From Deferribacteres bacterium (GTDB taxonomy: Bacteria > Nitrospirota > Thermodesulfovibrionia > UBA6902): DNA of 16,810 nucleotides. Position numbers and translations under genes: made by a program. The DNA is taken from contig JAADFS010000296.1 of NCBI GenBank assembly GCA_013152795.1, positions 1 to 16,810 of the forward strand. Direction: 5' to 3'. Positions 5,674 to 13,354 of this stretch are shown one piece after another. Below the pieces are notes generated by a model. It was given only the letters and a program-made list of their open reading frames with translations, made no database searches and was not told the origin of the DNA. Position 1 is the first letter of the stretch; each line of letters starts with the position of its first letter.

Positions 5674-8532
5674 ATGAAAAAGTTAACAGATACTATTATC
5701 CGCTGCAGGGGTGTAGTGATTGCACTGCTTGCGATTCTTACCCTGGTGCTCGGGTATGAGATGCTCAGGGTCCGCCTGAATGCCGATTTCACGACTTATC
5801 TCAGGCAGGATGATCCCCTGGTCCGGCAGTTCAACTATATCGGAAAAGAATATGCCTCCAAATCAATGGCTCTCGTGCTTATTGAAGATGATGTCTTCAC
5901 TCCGCGGACACTGAAGTTGATTCAGAACCTCACGGCCGCGTATGAGGAGCTGGACGGGGTTGCCTATGTTACCAGCCTCGCAAATGTGCTCGATTTCAGG
6001 GAGACGGAATGGGGACTGGAAGTGGGCAGGCTTATCCGGAGAGGAAAAATCCCGCAGAACGAGGAGGACCTTAAAAAGCTCAGGGATTACGTCCTCTCCA
6101 AGGAGATGTATGTTAAGAAACTGGTCTCGGAAGACGGGAAATCAACCGTCATCGTCGTCCGCCTCAAGCAGGGAGTATCCGAATTTGCGGTAACCAAAGA
6201 AATAGGGCGGCTCACCGGGACCATCGCCCCCCGTCCGGAACGGATTTCCTACGGCGGCATGCCTTTCCTGATGTATAACATGACCTTGCTTATCGTCAAT
6301 AATCTGAAGCTGTTGGACCCGCTCATGATTCTTCTGATGTTGGTTATACTCTTCATGAGCTTCCGCAAGGCCGGAGGGGTCTTTCTTCCGATGGTGGTGG
6401 TGTCTTTAAGCGTTGTCTGGACTATAGGGTTGATGACCGTATTTAATCTCTCCTTGAATCTGCTAACCGGGCTGGTGCCGATTATCCTCATCGCCATGGC
6501 CAGCGCCGACGGTATCCACATAATGCGCCGGTACTATGAAAAACGGGGGGTAGGACAAGAGCCGGCACCGGCAATTAAAGAGACCTTTTTAGAGTTAAGC
6601 ACTCCTCTTATCATCACCACCTTTACCACCATGATTGGCTTTTTATCCTTGCTGAGCTCAAACTTTTCCATTATCAGGCAGTTTGGCATAGTGACTGCGC
6701 TGGGGGTGCTTCTGGCCCTGGTGGCAACCTTTCTCCTCTTCCCCGCTCTTCTGGTTTTCTCACGCCCCAAGGGAAAAGGCAGGGACAAGGCCGGGCCGCC
6801 AAAAGAGTTCTTTGTTTTACAGCACGTGGCGGAATTGGTCTTTAATCATAAAAAAGCCATACTTATCTTCTCGGGCCTGATCGTAATTGCTGCTGCAACA
6901 GCAATACCCCGTATTGAAAAGGATGTGGACTGGTCGCTCTGTCTCCAGAAAGGCAGCAAGCCCTATCATGCGGAGATGCTCCTGAGACGGGATTTCGGAG
7001 GTACCTTGCCGGTGCAGGTATTAGTGGGAGGTGATATCAACGACCCTTTTACCCTGAAGGCAATGAGGTACTTGGAGCGTTACCTGGAAACAGTGCCTTC
7101 CGTTGGCGAGACCCACTCCATAGCCGGCGTTATCAGCGAGATGAACAATGTGCTTAATGACCGCTATGTGGTACCCGAAACCAAAGAAGGGGTAGCCAAC
7201 CTGCGGTTTCTGCTTGAAGGCGAAGATATATTAAAGCAGCTTGTTAAAGAGGATGATACCGAGGCATTGATCCAGGCCAAGGTGGATACATGGCATACGG
7301 CGACGATGGCCGAGGCCGTAGATGCGATAAATGCCTTCATAGGGTCACTTCCCGAAAAGCTGGTAGTGGTCGAGACAGGCAGTATCTTCCCTGAAGCCGG
7401 GGAAGCCGTCTTCAAGATACGCCGTAAAAGGATTACCGATAACCTCCTCCTGGACATGAAGAGAAGGCGGATGGAGGTTGAAAGAGAGCGACTCGGCTCA
7501 ATAGTGGGAACCGCCCTTTCGGAGAAAGAATTAACCCGAGATGGTTACGTAAGGGTCCGAAGGAAGGTGGAGGAATATCTCTTGAGTAATGAGGCCGAGA
7601 TAGAAGCAATCCCGCCGGCAGAAGCTGCGGCAATGGCGGGGGACATTGTCGAGAGACTTGGGAGGAATGCCGGTATAGGGGAGGCGGAGATTTTAACCCT
7701 GGCCCAATCCGCAATTAAACAGGCGGCACCGGAGGACCTGAAGGCACTGGCTCAGTCGCTGGAGGTGGTGGTCAGTGAGGCGGTAGGCGAGATACGGGTG
7801 ACCTCGGCCCTCGGGAAAATCAGGAGGCTCCTCCCACCGGATTCCGACCGGGTCAGGGACCTTCTGCGTGATCTTAAAGGCGACCTCTGGGAGATGAACG
7901 AGAACCTGGTCGCCTTGAGTATGGGCGAATACCGGCGCCTTCCGGCAATTCCCGTCTCTGCTAAAGTCCGGGAGCTTGCCGTCTCCTTTGAGAACACCGG
8001 TCTCGCCGCAGTGATAAAGAAGATGGAGGAAGAGTTGGTGCCCACACAGGTGTTCAGTCTCTTTATTGCCTTGATATTGGTAGCCATTACCCTGGCGTTT
8101 ATATTCCGCTCCCCGGCGGCAGGGATTACGGGTATTATTCCTATCAGCTTGACCATCCTGGTTAACTTCGCTGTGATGGGTTACTTCAAGATAAGTCTGG
8201 ATTCCTTCACGGCCATGATTGCCTCCGTTGCCATCGGTCTGGGGATAGATACCGATGTCCATTTTATGTCCTGCTTCAAGCGGGAATTTTCCCGCTTAGG
8301 AAACGAACTCAAGGCCCTTAAGAAGACCTTCTCCACCACCGGTGTGGCTATCCTCATAAATGCCCTTACCGTAGGTTTGGGGTTTGCGGTTCTCCTTTTA
8401 GCGGGGGGGCAGCACATCAGGAGGCTGGGAGGACTGGTGGCTCTTACGGTGCTCTTAAGCGCCTTGTTTACTTTCACGGTCCTGCCCGCGGTTATCCTCT
8501 GGATTAAACCTGAGTTTTTGAGGAGGAAATGA
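5674..8532 (+). CDS. MMPL/HAE3-type RND exporter with enlarged second periplasmic domain
   Basis: This 952-aa inner-membrane protein has the duplicated RND layout: TM1 at about 14-30, periplasmic domain 1 (31-205), a five-helix bundle (about 205-230, 237-256, 260-278, 308-330, 337-360), TM7 (393-412), periplasmic domain 2 (413-792), then TM8-12 (793-945). The charged membrane motifs ASADGIHIMRRYYEKRG (276-292) and GLGIDTDVHFMSCFKRE (855-871) are those of MMPL exporters, which use the proton gradient to move lipids or hydrophobic molecules. Domain 2 is about 205 residues longer than domain 1; the excess (about 575-770) is predicted mostly helical and charged. No clear Shine-Dalgarno precedes the ATG. 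TATAAA at 5649-5654 would give a leader of about 13 nt. It heads a tight three-gene unit. Cargo unknown. Confidence 0.88.
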   Translation: MKKLTDTIIRCRGVVIALLAILTLVLGYEMLRVRLNADFTTYLRQDDPLVRQFNYIGKEYASKSMALVLIEDDVFTPRTLKLIQNLTAAYEELDGVAYVTSLANVLDFRETEWGLEVGRLIRRGKIPQNEEDLKKLRDYVLSKEMYVKKLVSEDGKSTVIVVRLKQGVSEFAVTKEIGRLTGTIAPRPERISYGGMPFLMYNMTLLIVNNLKLLDPLMILLMLVILFMSFRKAGGVFLPMVVVSLSVVWTIGLMTVFNLSLNLLTGLVPIILIAMASADGIHIMRRYYEKRGVGQEPAPAIKETFLELSTPLIITTFTTMIGFLSLLSSNFSIIRQFGIVTALGVLLALVATFLLFPALLVFSRPKGKGRDKAGPPKEFFVLQHVAELVFNHKKAILIFSGLIVIAAATAIPRIEKDVDWSLCLQKGSKPYHAEMLLRRDFGGTLPVQVLVGGDINDPFTLKAMRYLERYLETVPSVGETHSIAGVISEMNNVLNDRYVVPETKEGVANLRFLLEGEDILKQLVKEDDTEALIQAKVDTWHTATMAEAVDAINAFIGSLPEKLVVVETGSIFPEAGEAVFKIRRKRITDNLLLDMKRRRMEVERERLGSIVGTALSEKELTRDGYVRVRRKVEEYLLSNEAEIEAIPPAEAAAMAGDIVERLGRNAGIGEAEILTLAQSAIKQAAPEDLKALAQSLEVVVSEAVGEIRVTSALGKIRRLLPPDSDRVRDLLRDLKGDLWEMNENLVALSMGEYRRLPAIPVSAKVRELAVSFENTGLAAVIKKMEEELVPTQVFSLFIALILVAITLAFIFRSPAAGITGIIPISLTILVNFAVMGYFKISLDSFTAMIASVAIGLGIDTDVHFMSCFKREFSRLGNELKALKKTFSTTGVAILINALTVGLGFAVLLLAGGQHIRRLGGLVALTVLLSALFTFTVLPAVILWIKPEFLRRK

Positions 8533-8533
8533 G

Positions 8534-9295
8534 ATGAAGAAATTGAGCATGAGCTTATTAGCGGCGGTTTTATTTTCCTTGGTGGCTGAGAACGCCCTTG
8601 CCCTGACCGGGAATGAGATACTGAAGAAGGCGGAAGAGGCCATGAACGCCCCTCGGGACAGGACCGCTACGGAAAAGATGATACTTATTAAGGCGGACGG
8701 TTCCGCCAAGGTGCGAACCATCAGGTTCTATCAGAAGGGGAACGATAAAAGACTGGTAATATTTCTGTCTCCTGCCGATGTCAAAGGTGTGGGCTTCCTT
8801 TCCCTCTCTGAAGACAGGATGTATCTCTACCTGCCGGCCTTCCGAAAGGTCCGGAGGATTGCCTCTCACATCAAGAACGAAAATTTTATGGGCACGGACT
8901 TTTCCTATGAAGACATGGCGGAGACCAGATATACCGATGACTACCTGGCGACCCTTCAACAGGCACAGGGGAAGGAAGGGCCCGGTCAGTATATCCTTGA
9001 TCTCAGACCCCGTCCCGGGGCTGATGTCAGTTATTCCAGACAAAAGGTGTGGGTGGATAAAGAAACGTTTATCCTTACCAAGACCGAGTACTATTCCCCT
9101 GGGGGGAAATTGATCAAGGTACTCACCTCGGGGAATATAAAAAAGGTGGATGGTTATTGGTTCCCTATGAAGATGACCATGGAAACGCTGAAGACAGCAC
9201 ACCGGACGGTCCTGGAGGTGGTGGAGATCAAACACGACAGCGGCCTTGCGGATCGTTTCTTTACCGAGAGAAACCTGAAGAGGCAGGGACGTTGA
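8534..9295 (+). CDS. LolA-like outer membrane lipoprotein-sorting protein
   Basis: This 253-aa periplasmic protein has a signal peptide ending near residue 23 (ENALA, then LTGNE). The mature protein has the half-barrel pattern of the LolA/LolB-like superfamily: EILKKAEEAMNAPRDR, MILIKADGSAKVRTI, YLYLPAFRKVRRIASH, the family-typical MGTDFSYEDMA (about 118-128), then WVDKETFILTKTEYYSPGGKLIKV and a terminal repeat of strands. Proteins of this type accompany MMPL/RND exporters and are thought to shuttle lipid-like cargo across the periplasm. It is not the housekeeping LolA of lipoprotein sorting. AGGAGG (8521-8526) lies inside the end of the exporter gene, and the intergenic gap is 1 bp. Its stop overlaps the next start. 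Confidence 0.85.
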   Translation: MKKLSMSLLAAVLFSLVAENALALTGNEILKKAEEAMNAPRDRTATEKMILIKADGSAKVRTIRFYQKGNDKRLVIFLSPADVKGVGFLSLSEDRMYLYLPAFRKVRRIASHIKNENFMGTDFSYEDMAETRYTDDYLATLQQAQGKEGPGQYILDLRPRPGADVSYSRQKVWVDKETFILTKTEYYSPGGKLIKVLTSGNIKKVDGYWFPMKMTMETLKTAHRTVLEVVEIKHDSGLADRFFTERNLKRQGR

Positions 9296-10539
9296 AGCAG
9301 AGTTTAATCATTTTAGCGGTTTTATCTGTCCCCTTCCTTTTTCTTGCCGCGGAAGGCAGCGGTGAAGGGATAGAGACGGGAGGTTTTCTTGAAATGGACA
9401 AACACCTCAACATAAGTGACGGGGTATCCAACGGAGATACATACGGGAGGTTGAGATTTGAAGCAAAATCCGACCTGAGCGTCGATGTGTTCTCTTTAAT
9501 CAGCCTGGAGATCAGGTATTATGATTTTCCTGAACTCAATGACCTGCCCCCCGTTGATACAATAGAAAGCGATTATCCCGTCGATTTTCTTTTCCGGGAG
9601 GCATATCTTGAGATCACCCGCCTTGTCCTGGACAATCTGGATGTAAAGATAGGCAGGCAGAGGATCGCCTGGGGCACAGCAGACAAATTCAATCCCACAG
9701 ACAATCTGAACCCTGATGATTTGACAGATTTTCTTGACTTTGGAGCAAAGACACCGTCCCTGGCCCTCAAAGGTGATTATTACCTGGGAGATTACACTGT
9801 GACAGGTGTGTGGATGCCTGTTTTTGAACCTGCCCTTTTTCGCAGGGGAGGAATCCGGTCTCTCCTGGGCCGTACACCGGACAGGATAGATCTGCCTGCA
9901 AGAAATCTGCAGAACGGTTCGTTTGCCCTGAAACTTTCAGGCGTCGCCCTTAATCTGGATTATTCCATGAGTTATTTTAACGGTTTTGATGATATTCCCA
10001 TTGAAGTTAATGACTCCGGCGGTACTAAGATGGGCTACCCTGAAATGCAGGCGCTCGGCTTTGATTTTGCGGGAGAATTTCGTTCCGTCGGCCTGTGGGG
10101 TGAGATGGCGCTGTTCTACCCCGAGGAGATAAGATCAGGTCCCGAGATTGTTCTCTCCGGTAATCCGTATCTGAAATATACTTTTGGTATGGATTACACG
10201 TTCAGAAACAGTACATATCTGGAAATACAGTATGTGCACGGCTTTACCACCGAGAGAGGCAGCGGCAACCTGCATGACTATCTTATGGGTACCCTTGAAA
10301 GGAAATTCCCGAACGATGATCTCAAGCTGTCTCTCGCTGGAGCTTTAGAAGTGAAAGAAATAGGACGGAACATCAAAGACAGCTATGGGACGGGGGTTTT
10401 CCCCGAGATAAGTTATCACCCTGCCGATAATCTGAAGATTACTGCAGGCGCCTTTTTGCTGGATGGCAGGATCGGGACCCTTTTCGGTGGATGGAAGGAC
10501 AGAGATCAGCTTTACCTTAAGACAAGGATTGATTTTTAA
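9292..10539 (+). CDS. DUF1302-like outer-membrane porin of the RND module
   Basis: This 415-aa exported beta-barrel has a hydrophobic leader (KQSLIILAVLSVPFLFLAA) followed by EGSGEGIETGG. Many amphipathic strands follow, and the C-terminus ends in Phe (LYLKTRIDF). The segment LDVKIGRQRIAWGTADKFNP with nearby TDNLNPDDLTDFLDF is the type of motif found in the DUF1302 and related porins that sit beside RND exporters in proteobacteria. The open frame extends upstream to 9157 inside the previous gene, but that part is out-of-frame shadow with no signal peptide. The TTG at 9292 places the leader at the N-terminus and overlaps the previous stop as TTGA, so I prefer it. The SD (CAGGGA) is weak, so coupling is likely. 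Probably the outer-membrane end of the exporter pathway. Confidence 0.8.
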   Translation: MKQSLIILAVLSVPFLFLAAEGSGEGIETGGFLEMDKHLNISDGVSNGDTYGRLRFEAKSDLSVDVFSLISLEIRYYDFPELNDLPPVDTIESDYPVDFLFREAYLEITRLVLDNLDVKIGRQRIAWGTADKFNPTDNLNPDDLTDFLDFGAKTPSLALKGDYYLGDYTVTGVWMPVFEPALFRRGGIRSLLGRTPDRIDLPARNLQNGSFALKLSGVALNLDYSMSYFNGFDDIPIEVNDSGGTKMGYPEMQALGFDFAGEFRSVGLWGEMALFYPEEIRSGPEIVLSGNPYLKYTFGMDYTFRNSTYLEIQYVHGFTTERGSGNLHDYLMGTLERKFPNDDLKLSLAGALEVKEIGRNIKDSYGTGVFPEISYHPADNLKITAGAFLLDGRIGTLFGGWKDRDQLYLKTRIDF

Positions 10540-10540
10540 A

Positions 10541-10562
10541 GAAAGGCGGAGCCGCAACTTTC
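10541..10562 (+). terminator. Possible stem-loop after the RND operon
   Basis: GAAAG-GCGG faces CCGC-AA-CTTTC directly after the stop codon: an 8-9 bp stem with a 2-nt bulge and a tight loop. There is no U-tract afterwards, so it is not a textbook intrinsic terminator. A second loose GGCAGG/CCTGCC pair follows at 10564-10589. Confidence 0.3.
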
Positions 10563-10617
10563 CCGGCAGGTTTATCTGTTCCCCCTGCCAGCATTTTGAT
10601 GCAGAAAAGCACTTCTT

Positions 10618-10660
10618 ATGATTTATATCATAGTCAGACCCCGGGAAAAGTGTTTAGATA
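10618..10660 (+). promoter_or_regulatory. Promoter module B, duplicate of module A
   Basis: ATGATTTATATCAT (10618-10631) is identical to the module A site. AGTGTTTAGATAACCC follows at the same spacing as AGTGTTTATATAATCC in A. Conservation goes on into GACACAGG(C/T)GTTAT and CATCTTTCA, which would be transcribed. The -10 here is weaker (TAGATA or GATAAC), implying stronger dependence on an activator. The predicted start is near 10667, leaving a leader of about 240 nt before the phosphorylase ATG. Confidence 0.6.
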
Positions 10661-10721
10661 ACCCATAGACACAGGCGTTATTAACCGCTGCATCTTTCAG
10701 CATGTGACAGGTATCATTTAA

Positions 10722-10820
10722 TTTACCTCAATATGTGGCATAAACGGACATGAGAGTCTCCCGTAAAACCTCAAGCTCTCCTGTCCCGCCGGTGATATTG
10801 CCATGCAAGTGTATGGTTAA
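10722..10820 (-). repeat. Dispersed palindromic repeat, copy 9, in the phosphorylase leader
   Basis: Ends: TTACCTCAATATGTGGCATA and GCCATGCAAGTGTATGGTTA. Inside, GGACATGAGAG and CTCTCCTGTCC pair over 11 bp with one mismatch around a long loop containing CCCGTAAAACC. If transcription starts from promoter module B, this copy is carried in the 5' untranslated RNA. Confidence 0.7.
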
Positions 10821-10905
10821 AAGATGAGGAACAGGGTGCAGTATGAAACAGAAGGTTTGGCGCGGACAGGAAACCGTACCGGAAAGCCGGAGAGGAGAAA
10901 ATGCA

Positions 10906-12666
10906 ATGAATGACAGAAGCATAGCCTATTTTTCAATGGAGATCGCCCTTGAAGAGGGGATACCCACGTACAGCGGCGGTCTCGGCGTACTCGCAGGCGA
11001 TACCATACGCTCCGCCGCTGATCTCAAGGTGCCGGTGGTCGCCGTTACTCTCATTCACAGGAAGGGATATTTCCTTCAGCATCTGGATGCCGCCGGCCGG
11101 CAGACGGAAGAGCCTGTGGAATGGACCGTGGAAGACGTCCTGGAGGAGATGCCTGCAAGGGCATCCGTAATCATAGAAGACCGGACGGTTCACCTCCGTG
11201 CATGGAGGCATGAAATCACCGGGGCAGGCGGCTTCAAGGTACCGGTATACCTGCTGGATACCGACCTTCCGGAAAATGCCGCATGGGACAGGGAACTCAC
11301 ACACTTCCTGTACGGCGGGGACCAGCATTACAGGTTCTGCCAGGAGGTGGTCCTTGGTATCGGCGGTCTCAGGATGCTCCGCGCCCTCGGTTACGAGGAT
11401 ATCAGGCGGTTTCACATGAACGAGGGACATGCCGCCTTCCTCACGCTGGAGCTGCTGTATGAAGAGGCACAGAAAGCGGGCAGGCAGTCCATCAGCAGCG
11501 ATGATATAGAGTATGTGAGGAAGAAGTGCGTATTTACCACGCATACGCCGGTCCCTGCGGGGCACGATCAGTTCCCCATGGATTTGTTCGACCGGGTTTT
11601 CATCCACCGGAAGGAGTTTCTGGATATGAAAGAGGTATTCTGCATAGACCTGGCAAACCATATTACCAAACAGCATATGGACATCTCCGAGATGGCCCCT
11701 GTGTTCATGGGCGGCAGCAACATCAACATGACCTATCTCGCCCTGAATCTGAGTCACTATGTCAACGGTGTGGCCAAAAAACACGGTGAGGTTTCAAGCC
11801 TGATGTTTTCCGCCTATAAGATCGATGCCATTACAAATGGCGTCCATGCGGCCAACTGGGTATCCGGCCCCTTCCAGGAGCTTTACGACCGCCATATACC
11901 CGGCTGGCGGCAGGACAATTTCACCCTGCGCTATGCATTGAGCATAGCGGCGGAAGAGATATGGCAGGCACACATGCGGGCCAAGGATGAGATGCTGCGG
12001 CATGTGAACAATGAGACCGGCGCGGGAATGGACTCGGATGTGCTGACAGTCTGCTTTGCCCGGCGCGCCGCCTCCTACAAGCGGCTGGATCTGCTCTTTA
12101 CGGACATTGAAAGGCTCAGGCACATAGCATCAAGGGTCGGCCCGTTTCAGGTGATCTATGCAGGCAAGGCACACCCGCAGGACATGGGAGGAAAGGAAAC
12201 CATCCAGCGTATCTTCCGGGCAATGGAATCACTCAAAAATGATATCCGTATCACATATCTTGCGAATTATAACCTGAGACTGGCGAAGATGCTCACGGCA
12301 GGTTCCGACCTGTGGCTCAATACCCCTCAGCCGCCCATGGAGGCATCCGGCACCAGCGGGATGAAGGCAGCCCTTAACGGCGTGCCGAGCCTGAGCATCC
12401 TCGACGGCTGGTGGATTGAGGGTTGCATCGAGGGCATTACAGGATGGTCAATCGGAGAAAACGCCAGGACAAAGGCGCAGGAATCCGACTGGTCAAAAGA
12501 TGCCGGCTCTCTTTATGAAAAACTGGAGCATGTCATCATTCCGATGTTTTATAACGAGAGGAACCGGTTTATCAACATAATGAGACACGCGATAGCACTG
12601 AACGGCTCGTTCTTCAACACGCAGAGAATGATGCAGCAGTATGTGCTGAACGCCTATTTCCTGTAA
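10906..12666 (+). CDS. glgP: Alpha-glucan (glycogen) phosphorylase, short form
   Basis: This 586-aa cytoplasmic PLP enzyme of glycosyltransferase family 35 releases glucose-1-phosphate from glycogen or maltodextrin. It begins almost at once with IAYFSMEIALEEGIPTYSGGLG (from residue 6), as in the alpha-glucan phosphorylase subfamily that lacks the long N-terminal region of E. coli MalP/GlgP. Later motifs are HMNEGHAAF (170-178), FTTHTPVPAGHD (210-221), FARRAASYKRLDLL (384-397) and EASGTSGMKAALNG, whose Lys487 is the expected PLP-binding lysine. The frame is open from 10843, but AGAGGAG (10891-10897) is 8 bp before the ATG at 10906 and homology starts there. It stands alone; no other glycogen gene is in the window. 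Promoter module B probably drives it. Confidence 0.93.
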   Translation: MNDRSIAYFSMEIALEEGIPTYSGGLGVLAGDTIRSAADLKVPVVAVTLIHRKGYFLQHLDAAGRQTEEPVEWTVEDVLEEMPARASVIIEDRTVHLRAWRHEITGAGGFKVPVYLLDTDLPENAAWDRELTHFLYGGDQHYRFCQEVVLGIGGLRMLRALGYEDIRRFHMNEGHAAFLTLELLYEEAQKAGRQSISSDDIEYVRKKCVFTTHTPVPAGHDQFPMDLFDRVFIHRKEFLDMKEVFCIDLANHITKQHMDISEMAPVFMGGSNINMTYLALNLSHYVNGVAKKHGEVSSLMFSAYKIDAITNGVHAANWVSGPFQELYDRHIPGWRQDNFTLRYALSIAAEEIWQAHMRAKDEMLRHVNNETGAGMDSDVLTVCFARRAASYKRLDLLFTDIERLRHIASRVGPFQVIYAGKAHPQDMGGKETIQRIFRAMESLKNDIRITYLANYNLRLAKMLTAGSDLWLNTPQPPMEASGTSGMKAALNGVPSLSILDGWWIEGCIEGITGWSIGENARTKAQESDWSKDAGSLYEKLEHVIIPMFYNERNRFINIMRHAIALNGSFFNTQRMMQQYVLNAYFL

Positions 12667-12681
12667 GAACAGGCGGTGCAG

Positions 12682-12699
12682 GCGGTATTTTTATGCCGC
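12682..12699 (+). terminator. Weak stem-loop after the phosphorylase gene
   Basis: GCGGTAT and ATGCCGC pair over 7 bp (one G-T) around a TTTT loop, 15 bp after the stop codon. No U-tract follows. It could be a weak terminator or an mRNA 3'-end stabiliser. Confidence 0.3.
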
Positions 12700-12709
12700 T
12701 GTTAAAGAC

Positions 12710-12727
12710 AATCATTAATAAATGATT
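12710..12727. promoter_or_regulatory. Inverted repeat before the ferritin-like gene
   Basis: AATCATT and AATGATT flank a 4-bp AATA spacer, ending 4 bp before the ribosome-binding site. It could be an operator or an RNA hairpin that affects translation. The arms are those of the ATGAT/ATCAT sites in reversed order, so it is not the same site. Confidence 0.35.
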
Positions 12728-12740
12728 ACGGGGAGGTGTT

Positions 12741-13214
12741 ATGGGATTTTCCACAAGTGAAGTTGTTGAAATGGCCCTTCAAACGGAAAGGCTCGGGTAT
12801 GAATTTTATACCGCCATGTCAAAGAGATTTGAAAAAGACGAAAAACTCAGGGGGCTTTTTGAGATGCTTGCCTTCAAGGAGCAGGCGCACGAAAAAATAT
12901 TCGCTGATCTCAAGGGGAAAGTAAAGGATGAAAGGCCTGAAGACTGGGAAGAGGTATCGAGATATCTGAGGGCTATTGTTGAATCGGAGTTCTTTCTGGG
13001 GAAAGAAAAATCCCTTCCACCGCTTGAACATGTAAAATCAGTGGCGGAAGCCGTCAACTTCGCCCTTTCCTTTGAAAAGGAGACCCTGCTTTATTTCTAC
13101 AATCTGTGGGACGTTGTACCCGAGAAAGAGATTATCAATGCGATTATAAAGGAGGAAAAGGAGCATGTCGCCTGGCTCAGGGAGTTCAGGGAGTCAATGA
13201 CAGGCGAAGGATGA
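12741..13214 (+). CDS. Ferritin-like/rubrerythrin-family di-iron protein
   Basis: This 157-aa four-helix-bundle protein is of the rubrerythrin-like ferritin superfamily. The expected carboxylate/His ligands appear as E16 (QTERLGYEFY), E47-x-x-H50 (KEQAHEKIF), E81 or E83 (AIVESEFF), E112 (SFEKETLLYFY) and E139-x-x-H142 (KEEKEHVAWL). The rubredoxin-type CxxC domain of classical rubrerythrin is absent, so it is the short erythrin/ferritin-like type, probably reducing peroxide or handling iron in the cytoplasm of an anaerobe. GGGAGG precedes the ATG at 12741 by 5 bp. It stands alone between the phosphorylase gene and the copper operon, with a repeat copy downstream. The exact activity cannot be read from the sequence. 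Confidence 0.87.
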   Translation: MGFSTSEVVEMALQTERLGYEFYTAMSKRFEKDEKLRGLFEMLAFKEQAHEKIFADLKGKVKDERPEDWEEVSRYLRAIVESEFFLGKEKSLPPLEHVKSVAEAVNFALSFEKETLLYFYNLWDVVPEKEIINAIIKEEKEHVAWLREFRESMTGEG

Positions 13215-13231
13215 CACGTGTATTGCGTATA

Positions 13232-13296
13232 CCTTAACCTTAACGTTGCATAAACGGACAAGGCAGTCTAATGAGACAGGATATACTTTAACCTTG
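13232..13296 (-). repeat. Dispersed palindromic repeat, copy 10 (partial)
   Basis: A well-preserved left end CTTAACCTTAACGTTGCATA and AACGGACAAGGCAG, then a decayed right half. A second TTTAACCTTGACAT at 13288-13300 looks like another element end and contributes the TTGACA of the copper promoter. Confidence 0.7.
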
Positions 13297-13323
13297 ACAT
13301 ACCATAGGGGGGTATGGTATACA
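13294..13323 (+). promoter_or_regulatory. Copper operon promoter with CsoR-type operator
   Basis: TTGACA (13294-13299) and TATACA (13318-13323) lie 18 bp apart. Between them ATACCATA (13299-13306), six G, and TATGGTAT (13313-13320) make a perfect 8-bp inverted repeat around a G tract. This closely resembles the TACC...GGGGG...GGTA operators of copper-sensing CsoR repressors such as that of Bacillus copZA. Apo-CsoR bound here would cover the spacer and -10, and Cu(I) would release it. No csoR gene is in the window. Confidence 0.75.
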
Positions 13324-13354
13324 TGAATCGAAAAGTAAAAAAAGGAGGTATGAA

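Noticed and set aside
7693..8262. Minus-strand frame opposite the RND exporter, and similar long antisense frames at 4113-4763 and 15096-15722
   Set aside because: Low-complexity, His/Gly/Ser-rich shadow translations of strong genes on the other strand.
9157..9291. Upstream extension of the outer-membrane porin frame
   Set aside because: It would overlap the LolA-like gene by 139 bp and put the signal peptide at residue 46; the TTG at 9292 fits the signal peptide and gene packing.
10933..11784. Long minus-strand open frame (283 codons) opposite the phosphorylase gene
   Set aside because: It lies wholly within a clearly recognised gene, its product resembles no family I know, and it has no promoter or SD of its own. 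It is a shadow of codon bias.
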